From the NCBI RefSeq assembly GCF_052113705.1, contig NZ_JBGQOG010000016.1:1-64000 (forward strand): a stretch of DNA of 64,000 nucleotides, read 5' to 3'. The stretch is from JBGQOG01 sp052113705 (GTDB lineage Bacteria > Pseudomonadota > Alphaproteobacteria > Rhodobacterales > Rhodobacteraceae). The notes under the pieces are model-generated. The model saw only the letters and a list, made by a program, of their open reading frames with translations. It searched no databases and had not been told where the DNA came from. Position 1 is the first letter of the stretch. Each line of letters begins with the position of its first letter. Positions 24,271 to 33,675 of the stretch are shown here, piece after piece. A program made the position numbers and the translations under genes.

Positions 24271-24839
24271 TTGTGATTTTCCTCCATCACGTCATCGAGG
24301 GGCGCATGGCTTGCCACATAGGGTGTGGGATCGTCGATGACGCCGCGCATGATGGCGATCTTCTTGATGATCTCGGAAATCCCCTGCGCGAAGAGCAACA
24401 CAAAACCGATCAGCAACAACGACTTCGCCGGCCAGATGATCAGACCGCCGGAATTGGTCGAGACCTCACCATTGTGGTAGGACTTCAGCACATAGGGCGT
24501 CAGTTGCCACAGCATCAGGATGACGAAGGGCATCAGGAACAACAGATGCCCCAGAAGGTCGATCCAATGCTGACGCCGCCGCGAGACCGCGCCATAGAGA
24601 ATGTCGATCCGGATATGCTCGTTTTGCTTCAGCGTATAGGCCGCGGCCAGCAGGAATGCCGCCCCGAACAGATACCACTGCAACTCCAGCCAGGAGTTGG
24701 ACGAGACGTTGAATGCTTTACGGATGATCGCGTTGGTCGCCGAGACCAAAATCGCAACCAGAATGAGCCACGATACCGCTTTCCCGATGATCTCTGTGAT
24801 CCGGTCAATGGCGCGCGACAGGGCCAGCAATCCGCCCAT
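24267..24839 (-). CDS. takQ: TRAP transporter small permease (DctQ-type)
   Basis: A 190-residue inner-membrane protein with four hydrophobic segments (about 20-38, 55-68, 93-110 and 137-155). The family motif is LELQWYLFGAAFLLAAAYTLKQNEHIRIDI (starting at about 51), with the NEHIRID signature of DctQ subunits. It pairs with TakM and with a solute-binding protein, here TakP, encoded on the other strand. The start at 24839 has a strong GGGGAGGA site. The C-terminal 20 residues are hydrophilic and cytoplasmic. Confidence 0.88.
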   Translation of the reverse strand: MGGLLALSRAIDRITEIIGKAVSWLILVAILVSATNAIIRKAFNVSSNSWLELQWYLFGAAFLLAAAYTLKQNEHIRIDILYGAVSRRRQHWIDLLGHLLFLMPFVILMLWQLTPYVLKSYHNGEVSTNSGGLIIWPAKSLLLIGFVLLFAQGISEIIKKIAIMRGVIDDPTPYVASHAPLDDVMEENHK

Positions 24840-24885
24840 CTTGATCCTCCCCTAAGTCTTACTGCCGTTCAGCGGCATTTGGTTT

Positions 24886-24914
24886 TCTATGGCGAAAGCG
24901 CGGGCTTCCGTCAA
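24886..24914 (-). promoter_or_regulatory. Candidate takQM promoter
   Basis: On the minus strand TTGACG (24914-24909) and CATAGA (24891-24886) are 17 bases apart, with an AT-rich stretch upstream. Predicted start near 24880, 40 bases before takQ. Confidence 0.4.
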
Positions 24915-25298
24915 TATAGAAGGCATATTGGTATAAAAAACTGACCAGTTTCCGACTTGCTGCCGTTTTCTGCCTGATCGTCTCCTCCCCTGCGCCTCAC
25001 CCTGTATAAATACGCGGGCAAAGCTGCGCTCATGTTACATCGCCTTGGCAAGAATGAAAGAATTTCCATAGGGTCAGCGGAGACAAGAATTTTATCAAAG
25101 CCCAAACGGCGATCACAGGCCGGTTTTCGGGCGCCGCCGCGCCGTCCGCTGCGGCAAATCGCCGCAAATTTGCGCAGCTTGCCGCAGCGCCCCCGCTGCC
25201 CCCGGACCGCATTTTCAGTTCTTTCGCCAAAATCCCGCCCCGCGCAACTTTCGCAAAAAAATTCTTACCCCAGCGACAGAAAAGATGCGCTTTTCCCA
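24915..25298. other. Intergenic between takQ and the ilv operon, no gene seen
   Basis: About 385 bases between divergent promoters. No recognisable protein or RNA gene. The stretch contains several A-runs and a GC-rich block (25130-25210) with repeated GCCGC/GCGGC units, probably secondary structure only. Confidence 0.45.
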
Positions 25299-25327
25299 TT
25301 GACGCTGCCGGACGCCGCTTTTAGTGT
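25299..25327 (+). promoter_or_regulatory. ilvBN promoter
   Basis: TTGACG (25299-25304), 17-base spacer, TAGTGT (25322-25327). The predicted start near 25334 leaves about 22 bases before the leader-peptide ATG at 25356. Confidence 0.6.
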
Positions 25328-25355
25328 CCCGGCCAAGCAATGAAAGGGTAAGGCC

Positions 25356-25403
25356 ATGGCCTCGATTCTCGTACTTGTAGGGTTAGGGTGCATGGGCCGG
25401 TAA
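25356..25403 (+). CDS. Branched-chain amino-acid leader peptide of the ilv attenuator
   Basis: A 15-residue frame, MASILVLVGLGCMGR, with a strong ribosome-binding site (AAGGGTAAGG). Six of the seven residues from position 4 to 10 are Ile, Leu or Val, the amino acids made by the downstream pathway. Ribosome stalling at these codons would report shortage of charged Ile/Leu/Val tRNAs. Its codons 11-14 (25386-25396) are also the 5' arm of the antiterminator hairpin described in the next entry. Confidence 0.85.
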   Translation: MASILVLVGLGCMGR

Positions 25404-25455
25404 CGGTAAGACCATAGAGGTTCCCATGCGCCCCCGCCAAAACGGGGGCTTTTTG
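25386..25455 (+). terminator. ilvBN transcription attenuator
   Basis: Two exclusive structures can form. The terminator pairs GCCCCCG (25430-25436) with CGGGGGC (25443-25449) and is followed by TTTTTGTT. The antiterminator pairs 25386-25396 with 25423-25433 (11 bp with one G-U pair), using four bases of the terminator's left arm. A ribosome stalled at the Ile/Leu/Val codons leaves 25386-25396 free, so the antiterminator forms; a ribosome reaching the stop at 25401 covers it, so transcription ends. Confidence 0.85.
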
Positions 25456-25482
25456 TTGCGATCAAGGTGGATGGAGTTTGGA

Positions 25483-27237
<1,755 letters not shown>

Positions 27238-27321
27238 GCATGTGCTGCGTGGCGGGGGCCGGAAACGGCCCCTGCCCCCTCAGGCAAACTGCCCAGGCAA
27301 ATTAGACGTATTGGAAACATC

Positions 27322-27882
27322 ATGGCCGCGTTGAACATCAAAAAAGGCTCGTCGAGCCATTCCGCCTATGAATTGCGTGACCACAGCAGTCAGGTCGTCA
27401 GCAGCCACACTTTGGCCGTCATTGTCGACAACGAAGCAGGGGTTCTAGCCCGCGTCATCGGGCTTTTTTCCGGTCGCGGCTATAACATCGACAGTCTGAC
27501 CGTGGCGGAGGTGGACCATAAGGGCCACCTGAGCCGCATCACCATCGTCACCCGCGGCACGCCCTCGGTGATCGAACAGATCCGCGCGCAGCTGGGCCGC
27601 ATCGTGCCGGTGCATGAAGTGCATGACCTGACGGTCGAGGGCCCGGCGGTCGAGCGCGAGCTGGCGCTGTTCAAAGTGGCGGGCACCGGGGAAAAGCGGG
27701 TGGAAGCCCTGCGTCTGGCCGATATTTTCCGCGCCAATGCGGTGGACAGCACGCTGGAAAGCTTTGTGTTCGAGATCACCGGCACCCCGGAAAAGATCGA
27801 CGCCTTTGCCGAGCTGATGCGGCCGCTGGGTCTGGTCGATGTGGCCCGGACCGGGGTCGCGGCCCTGTCGCGCGGGATCTGA
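27322..27882 (+). CDS. ilvN: Acetolactate synthase small (regulatory) subunit
   Basis: A 186-residue ACT-domain protein that activates IlvB and makes it sensitive to valine. The ACT domain (about 29-105) has HTLAVIVDNEAGVLARVIGL and FSGRGYNIDSLTVAEVD. The C-terminal ALS_ss domain has RELALFKV and LADIFRANAVD. An N-terminal extension of about 28 polar residues precedes the ACT domain. It lies 84 bases after ilvB, with no terminator between them. Confidence 0.95.
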   Translation: MAALNIKKGSSSHSAYELRDHSSQVVSSHTLAVIVDNEAGVLARVIGLFSGRGYNIDSLTVAEVDHKGHLSRITIVTRGTPSVIEQIRAQLGRIVPVHEVHDLTVEGPAVERELALFKVAGTGEKRVEALRLADIFRANAVDSTLESFVFEITGTPEKIDAFAELMRPLGLVDVARTGVAALSRGI

Positions 27883-27959
27883 TCCCCGCGACCTGTGCCC
27901 TGTGATGGCCGCCCTGCGATGGGTAGTCCGCGTCAGGCGCCCTGCGTTGGGTGCCCGGC

Positions 27960-28277
27960 TCAGCGCCAGACGGCGGCGTTGCGTTTCATCGGATAAACGG
28001 CGGTGGCCTCATCCAGCGGGGTCAGGCCCCGCGCGGCGGCATGCAGCTCAATCGCGAGCGACGGGTGCCATTCTTCGGCAATGACGCGCATCTCGCGTGC
28101 CCGGCGAATGCCCCGGATCGCCCCCACGGTAAATTCGACCAGATCCCCAAGCGAAGGCCAGATCTCGCCGCCCATCAGGTTGTCGCGCCCGCGCGCATAG
28201 GCCAGCTGGCCCTGATCTTCACACCAGATGACTGCCGACGCTTTTTCCGCGTCACTCCAGACGATAACACCGCGCAT
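27960..28277 (-). CDS. Conserved hypothetical protein, 105 residues
   Basis: A soluble protein beginning MRGVIVWSDAEKASAVIWCE, with LAYARGRDNLMGGEIWPSLG and a central segment LVEFTVGAIRGIRRAREM. It reads as a well-folded small domain with normal composition. I recall similar proteins in Rhodobacteraceae without assigned role but no named domain. It is convergent with ilvN (77 bases) and divergent from the XRE regulator. The alternative, a chance frame, is less likely because the opposite strand shows nothing. Confidence 0.6.
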   Translation of the reverse strand: MRGVIVWSDAEKASAVIWCEDQGQLAYARGRDNLMGGEIWPSLGDLVEFTVGAIRGIRRAREMRVIAEEWHPSLAIELHAAARGLTPLDEATAVYPMKRNAAVWR

Positions 28278-28496
28278 ACTGCTCGCTCACATATCTAAAG
28301 ACGGTGGGATAGTCCGGATCATCCGGTCATCATAGCGGGTCTGATGTGTCTCATTTTGATTATTTTGGATCAGATCACAAGCAGGCTGATGCTGTTTAGC
28401 GTCAAGTTGAACCAGTTTTGGAAAATCCGTGACAGAATCGTGCCGCCCGTGGCAGGATGAACACCATTCGGTGCAACGCGGCACAGGGAGGCGCGG

Positions 28497-29333
28497 ATGG
28501 TCACCACTCTCAACACGTCACAACCTCAGCCGGTGCGCTCTGAGCCATCGCCGCATGTGCTGCGGGAAACCTTTGGCAGCAACCTGCGGATTCTGTGCAA
28601 GGGCGCGGCCAATATCAGCGAGACCTGCCGCGCGCTGGGGATCAACCGCACGCAGTTCAACCGCTATCTGAACGGCTCGGCCTTTCCGCGGCCGGATGTG
28701 CTCTACCGCATTTGCCAGCATTTCAAGGTCGACGCCCGCATCCTGCTTGAGCCGCTCAGCAGCCAGCAGGCCCCGGCCTTTTACGGGCAGATCGCACAGA
28801 TCATGTCGCGCGAGGGGCGGGCCGACAATCTCTATGCGCTGGACGAAGCCCTGATGCCCAGCGGCTATTACCGGATCTGGCGGCGTTCCTTCACCGATCC
28901 GTCACGGGCGGTGGTGGGGATGGTGCGGGTCTGGCGGGACGGGCCGGTGACGCGGCTGAAAACCTATGAACCCGCCTATGCGCCGCCCACCGATGCCAGC
29001 GTTCAGCAGCGCCCCAAAATGCAGATGCTGCGCGGCATCCTGTTTCGCGGCGAAGATGGCATCACCGCCATGGTCAGCATCCGCCCCTCACGCCTGTTCC
29101 GAATTTCGCATTTCCGGCAAGGGTTTGCAGGCTTTGGTTCAATCTACGCCGGGTTCTCGGTGCTGACCCGCGACACCACGCCGGGCATGGTGCGCAGCTC
29201 GGGCACCATCCTTGAGCATCTCGATGTCAAAGGTCCGCCGCTGCGCACGCTTGCCCGCGCCACGGGTTTTCGCGAGGCGGACAATCTGCCCGCGCTGTTT
29301 CGCGATTTCATCCTGTCGCCCAACCCGGTCTGA
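28497..29333 (+). CDS. XRE-type helix-turn-helix transcriptional regulator
   Basis: A 278-residue cytoplasmic DNA-binding protein. The helix-turn-helix is near the N-terminus: NISETCRALGINRTQFNRYL followed by NGSAFPRPDVLYRICQHF (about 39-77). The C-terminal 180 residues (from about YGQIAQIMSREGRADNLYAL) form a putative sensor domain with no named family that I recognise. A perfect AGGGAGG site precedes the ATG. No neighbouring gene is obviously its target. Members of this architecture occur widely in Rhodobacteraceae. Confidence 0.82.
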   Translation: MVTTLNTSQPQPVRSEPSPHVLRETFGSNLRILCKGAANISETCRALGINRTQFNRYLNGSAFPRPDVLYRICQHFKVDARILLEPLSSQQAPAFYGQIAQIMSREGRADNLYALDEALMPSGYYRIWRRSFTDPSRAVVGMVRVWRDGPVTRLKTYEPAYAPPTDASVQQRPKMQMLRGILFRGEDGITAMVSIRPSRLFRISHFRQGFAGFGSIYAGFSVLTRDTTPGMVRSSGTILEHLDVKGPPLRTLARATGFREADNLPALFRDFILSPNPV

Positions 29334-29368
29334 GGACCGGATCGGGCCGGTTGCGATCTGTCGGCGGC

Positions 29369-29839
29369 TCAGGCCGGTTGCTTCAGCGCGGCCCGGGCGC
29401 GCAGGGTCTGATCGACGGCCTGTGCCGCCTCCTGCCCCTTTTGCACGAAATGCGCGTGGAAAAAGCGGTGATGCTCTTCGCCGTGGAAATGATGCGGCGT
29501 CAGCACGACCGAGAACACCGGCACGCCGGTATCAAGGCCCACCCGCATGATGCCATCGAGCACCGCCTGGCTGACAAAATCGTGCCGGTAGATGCCGCCA
29601 TCCACCACCAGCGCCACGCCGACCACGGCGTCAAACCGCCCGGTGGCGATCAATGCCTGGGCGTGCAGCGGAATTTCCAGCGCGCCGGGCACATCATGCA
29701 CTTCGACCTGCGCCCCCGGCGACAGCTCGGCCATCTTCTGGCCAAAGCTCCCGACGGCCTGGTCAACAATATCGCCATGCCAGCGGGCGCGCACCACGGC
29801 CACGCGGGGAAGGTCTTGATTTTGGGTCATTTTCGTCAT
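29369..29839 (-). CDS. ribH: 6,7-Dimethyl-8-ribityllumazine synthase, RibH2 type
   Basis: A 156-residue enzyme for the penultimate step of riboflavin synthesis, joining the ribityl pyrimidine with 3,4-dihydroxybutanone phosphate. ARWHGDIVD with Trp20, VPGALEIPLHAQAL, GGIYRHDFV with the catalytic His86, and VLTPHHFHGEEHHRFFHAHF all match the Brucella RibH2 (decameric) type rather than the icosahedral type. The gene is alone, without ribD, ribE or ribBA, and sits behind an FMN riboswitch, so its synthesis is probably turned off when FMN is plentiful. ATG 29839 has AGAGGA seven bases ahead. Confidence 0.92.
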   Translation of the reverse strand: MTKMTQNQDLPRVAVVRARWHGDIVDQAVGSFGQKMAELSPGAQVEVHDVPGALEIPLHAQALIATGRFDAVVGVALVVDGGIYRHDFVSQAVLDGIMRVGLDTGVPVFSVVLTPHHFHGEEHHRFFHAHFVQKGQEAAQAVDQTLRARAALKQPA

Positions 29840-29912
29840 TCTCGTGTCCTCTGCGTTTCACATTTGCAGGGCACACGCCTTCCCGCCCTCCCGACAGGGA
29901 AAGACCGGACTG

Positions 29913-30050
29913 CGTTCTCTTTCATCCGGACTATACCGTCGGCCCCGGAATCACACCGGATCTGCTGACACCCGACGGATCGGGCCGCTCGCGGGCTTGG
30001 GGTTGCCCCCTTACCGCCGGTGGGGAATTGCACCCCGCCCTGAGAATAGG
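29913..30050 (-). promoter_or_regulatory. FMN riboswitch (RFN element)
   Basis: On the minus strand the conserved RFN blocks are all present in order: TCAGGGCGGGGTGCAATTCC, CACCGGCGGTAAG, AGCCCGCGAGCG, GCAGATCCGGTG, ATTCCGGGGCCGACGGTATA and AGTCCGGATGAAAGAGAAC. It ends about 73 bases before the ribH start. That gap holds a GGGAGGGCGGGAAGG stretch opposite TTTCCC, which could form the regulated hairpin; no T-run follows, so control of translation is more likely than termination. Confidence 0.95.
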
Positions 30051-30210
30051 GCCAAATGACCCTCCCGTCCCCGCCTTGTCAACACCCGTTCCGGCACATC
30101 TGACACGGTTTGCGACAGCGCCCTGTGGCGGCCCCCAGGAAGGCCCCCGGCGCGGATCGATCGCGGGCAGCTCAGGACGGGACGCCCGCCCCCGATGCCA
30201 CATATTTAGG

Positions 30211-30221
30211 CAAATATCCCG
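30211..30221 (-). repeat. Core of the GGGATATTT intergenic repeat
   Basis: CGGGATATTTG on the minus strand matches the core of the repeat copies at 5881-5978 and 18390-18424, but the flanking CGAAGCAA part is missing. It may be a decayed copy or chance. Confidence 0.3.
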
Positions 30222-30309
30222 AAAAGCGGCAGAAATCCGCAATCGGTCATAGCCATTCCCCCGCACATGCGCCTTTATCAAAGCTGAAATTCCGCGCGAA
30301 GAGGGCCCC

Positions 30310-33300
30310 ATGGCGATTATTGCAAGCCTATCCCACCTGACCCATTACCGCTACGACCGCCCGGTCACGCTCGGCCCGCAGATCATCCGCCTGCGGCCCG
30401 CGCCGCACAGCCGCACGCGCGTCATCTCGCATTCCCTGCGCGTCAGCCCCGGGGGCCATTTCGTCAACCACCAGCAAGATCCCTATGGTAACTGGCTGGC
30501 CCGCTTTGTTTTTCCCGAGCCGGTGCGCGAGTTCAAAATCGAGGTCGATCTGGTGGCCGATATGTCGGTCTATAATCCGTTCGACTTTTTCATCGAGGAA
30601 AGCGCCGAGCATTACCCCTTTGCCTATCCCGAAGATCTGGCCAATGACCTGAGCATCTACCAAAAGGCGGAACCGGCGGGCGCGGCCTTTGAGGCCTATC
30701 TGGCCGCCATCCCGCGCGACAAGACGCGGATGGTCGATTATCTGGTGGCGCTGAACGCGAAAATCGCCCGCGATATTTCCTATGTGATCCGGATGGAGCC
30801 CGGCGTGCAGACGCCCGAGGAAACGCTGGTCAAAGGCTCGGGCTCGTGCCGCGATTCCAGCTGGCTGTTGATAAATCTTCTGCGGCGGCTGGGCTTTGCT
30901 GCCCGCTTTGTCTCGGGCTATCTCATTCAGCTGAAACCCGATCTGAAAGCACTGGACGGCCCTTCGGGCACCGAGGTCGACTTCACCGATCTGCATGCCT
31001 GGGTCGAGGTCTTCCTGCCCGGCGCGGGCTGGGTGGGCTTTGACCCGACCTCGGGGCTCTTGGCGGGCGAGAGCCATATCCCGCTGGCCGCCACCCCGCA
31101 TTACCGCAACGCCGCGCCGATTTCGGGCATGGCGACGGCGGCGGAGGTCGAGTTTGACTTTGACATGACGGTGACCCGCACCGCCGAACATCCGCGCATC
31201 ACCAAGCCCTTCTCGGATGCGGCCTGGGTGCGGCTGAACACGCTTGGCAAAAAGGTGGATGAGGCGCTGACGGCAGGCGATGTGCGCCTGACCATGGGTG
31301 GCGAGCCGACCTTTGTCTCGATCGACGATTTCGAGAGCGCCGAGTGGAACACCGCCGCCGTGGGTCCCACCAAACGCATGCGCGCCGATATGCTGATCCG
31401 CAAATTGCGCGAGCGTTTCGCGCCGGGCGGTTTCCTGCATTACGGTCAAGGCAAATGGTACCCCGGCGAGACGCTGCCGCGCTGGACCTTCTCGCTCTAC
31501 TGGCGCGGCGACGGCAAGCCGATCTGGCAGGATGAAAAGCTGGTGGCCGAGGAAAATCAGGACACCGGTGCCGGGCCGAAAGAGGCCGAACAACTTTTGG
31601 CCGGGATCGCGGAACGTCTTGAACTGCCCGGTGAATTCGTGGTGCCCGCCTATGAGGACCCCGCTGAATGGCTGGTGAAAGAGGCGAACCTGCCCGACAA
31701 TGTCACCCCCGCAAATTCCAAATTGAAAGACCCGGAGGAACGCCACCGCATCGCCCGTGTCTTTGACCGGGGCCTGACAGAGCCGTCGGGCTATGTGCTG
31801 CCGGTGCAGCGCTGGAACACGCTCGCCTATGGGCGCGGCTGGCGGACCGAGCAATGGACTTTGCGGCGCGGTCACCTCTTCCTCGTGCCGGGTGACAGCC
31901 CGGTCGGCTACCGGCTGCCCTTGAACACGCTGAGCTATGTGCCCGCCGCGCAATATCCCTTCATGTATCCGCAGGACCCGACCATCGAGCGCGGCCCCCT
32001 GCCCGATTACGCCGAGATTTTCGCGCAACGGGGCACGGGTCCGCAGTCGCCGGAAGTGGACCGCACGCACCGCCAGCCCGGGGCCTTTACCCCGGATGCG
32101 CCGGGGCAACAGGACCGGGTGATGCAGCAGATGACCGAGGTGGGCGGCGCCGTGCGCACCGCGATCTCGGTCGAGCCGCGCGACGGGCGGCTTTGCGTTT
32201 TCATGCCGCCGGTGGAAACCATCGAGGATTATCTTGAGCTGGTGGCCGCCGCCGAGGCTTCCGCCGCCGAAATGAAGATGCCGGTGCATATCGAAGGCTA
32301 TGCGCCGCCGCATGATCCGCGGATGAACGTGATCCGCGTCGCCCCCGATCCGGGCGTGATCGAGGTGAACATCCACCCCGCCGCCTCTTGGGAGGAATGC
32401 GTCGCCACCACCGAGGCGGTCTATGCCGAGGCGCGGCTCTGCCGTCTTGGCGCCGATAAATTCATGATCGACGGCCGCCACACCGGCACCGGCGGCGGCA
32501 ACCATGTGGTGGTGGGGGGGGCGACCACGCTCGACAGCCCCTTCCTGCGCCGCCCCGATGTGCTCCGCTCGCTGATCCTCTATTGGCAGCGGCACCCGTC
32601 GCTCTCCTATCTCTTCTCCGGCCTCTTCATCGGGCCCACCTCACAGGCCCCCCGCATCGATGAGGCGCGGCATGACACGCTCTATGAGCTGGAGATCGCG
32701 CTGAGCCAGATCCCCAATCCGGGCGAAGGCCATGCGCCGCAGCCCTGGCTGGTGGACCGTCTCCTGCGCAACATGATGATCGACGTGACCGGCAACACCC
32801 ACCGCGCCGAGATCTGCATCGACAAGCTCTATTCCCCCGATGGCCCCACCGGCCGTCTGGGTCTGGTCGAGTTCCGCGGCTTCGAGATGCCGCCCGATCC
32901 GCGGATGAACCTTGCACAGCAGCTACTGATCCGCGCGATCATCGCCCGCATGTGGCAAAACCCGATCAAGGGCAAACCCGTGCGCTTTGGCACCGTGCTG
33001 CATGACCGTTACATGCTGCCGGAATTTGTCTGGCAGGATTTCATGGATGTGCTGGGTGATCTCAATCAGCACGGTTTCGCGCTGGAACCCGAATGGTACC
33101 AGGCACAAAGCGAGTTCCGCTTCCCCTTCTGCGGCGAGATCGAGGTCGAGGGCGTGCGTCTGGAATTGCGTCAGGCCCTTGAACCGTGGCATGTGATGGG
33201 CGAAACCGGCGCCATTGGCGGCACGGTCCGCTACACCGACAGTTCCGTCGAACGCCTGCAGGTAAAGATGACAACCGCGCATCCCGATCGCTACAAGATC

Positions 33301-33672
33301 ATGTGCAATCAGCGCCCGGTGCCGATGGCGGCCACCGGCAACCCCGGCACGCGCGTCGGCGGGGTGCGGTTCAAGGCTTGGCAACCGGCGCTCGCGCTGC
33401 ATCCGGTGCTGCCGGTGAATGCGCCGCTGAACTTCGACATCTATGACACCTGGACCGGGCGCGCGGTCGGCGGCTGCGTCTATCACGTGGCGCATCCGGG
33501 CGGGCGCAACTACGACACGTTCCCGGTCAACGGCAACGAGGCCGAGGCCCGGCGTCTGGCGCGGTTCCAGGCCTATGGCCACACGCCCTGGCCCTATACC
33601 GCGCCCGAGGAAACGCCGCATCCCGAGTTCCCGACAACGCTCGATCTGCGGCGCCCGGTCGGGCTTGGCTGA
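30310..33672 (+). CDS. Transglutaminase-like / DUF2126 protein
   Basis: A 1120-residue cytoplasmic protein with no signal peptide. Residues 1 to about 90 are the beta-rich transglutaminase N-terminal domain. A transglutaminase-like thiol core follows, with Cys180 (GSGSCRDSSW), His229 (DLHAWVEV) and Asp245 (GFDPTSG), a complete triad. From about 320 to the end is the large DUF2126 region (LTMGGEPTFVSIDD; GGGNHVVVGGATTLDSPFLR; EFRGFEMPPDPRMN), which has been discussed as an amidoligase-like fold. It starts an operon with a circularly permuted ATP-grasp/alpha-E protein and a second transglutaminase-like protein; such sets are predicted to make or modify a peptide. The product is unknown. Confidence 0.9.
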   Translation: MAIIASLSHLTHYRYDRPVTLGPQIIRLRPAPHSRTRVISHSLRVSPGGHFVNHQQDPYGNWLARFVFPEPVREFKIEVDLVADMSVYNPFDFFIEESAEHYPFAYPEDLANDLSIYQKAEPAGAAFEAYLAAIPRDKTRMVDYLVALNAKIARDISYVIRMEPGVQTPEETLVKGSGSCRDSSWLLINLLRRLGFAARFVSGYLIQLKPDLKALDGPSGTEVDFTDLHAWVEVFLPGAGWVGFDPTSGLLAGESHIPLAATPHYRNAAPISGMATAAEVEFDFDMTVTRTAEHPRITKPFSDAAWVRLNTLGKKVDEALTAGDVRLTMGGEPTFVSIDDFESAEWNTAAVGPTKRMRADMLIRKLRERFAPGGFLHYGQGKWYPGETLPRWTFSLYWRGDGKPIWQDEKLVAEENQDTGAGPKEAEQLLAGIAERLELPGEFVVPAYEDPAEWLVKEANLPDNVTPANSKLKDPEERHRIARVFDRGLTEPSGYVLPVQRWNTLAYGRGWRTEQWTLRRGHLFLVPGDSPVGYRLPLNTLSYVPAAQYPFMYPQDPTIERGPLPDYAEIFAQRGTGPQSPEVDRTHRQPGAFTPDAPGQQDRVMQQMTEVGGAVRTAISVEPRDGRLCVFMPPVETIEDYLELVAAAEASAAEMKMPVHIEGYAPPHDPRMNVIRVAPDPGVIEVNIHPAASWEECVATTEAVYAEARLCRLGADKFMIDGRHTGTGGGNHVVVGGATTLDSPFLRRPDVLRSLILYWQRHPSLSYLFSGLFIGPTSQAPRIDEARHDTLYELEIALSQIPNPGEGHAPQPWLVDRLLRNMMIDVTGNTHRAEICIDKLYSPDGPTGRLGLVEFRGFEMPPDPRMNLAQQLLIRAIIARMWQNPIKGKPVRFGTVLHDRYMLPEFVWQDFMDVLGDLNQHGFALEPEWYQAQSEFRFPFCGEIEVEGVRLELRQALEPWHVMGETGAIGGTVRYTDSSVERLQVKMTTAHPDRYKIMCNQRPVPMAATGNPGTRVGGVRFKAWQPALALHPVLPVNAPLNFDIYDTWTGRAVGGCVYHVAHPGGRNYDTFPVNGNEAEARRLARFQAYGHTPWPYTAPEETPHPEFPTTLDLRRPVGLG

Positions 33673-33675
33673 CCG

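Noticed and set aside
30328..32595. Long minus-strand frames opposite the transglutaminase/ATP-grasp operon (to 36396)
   Set aside because: Long frames on both strands are normal in this GC-rich DNA. The plus-strand proteins have complete catalytic motifs; the minus ones have none.
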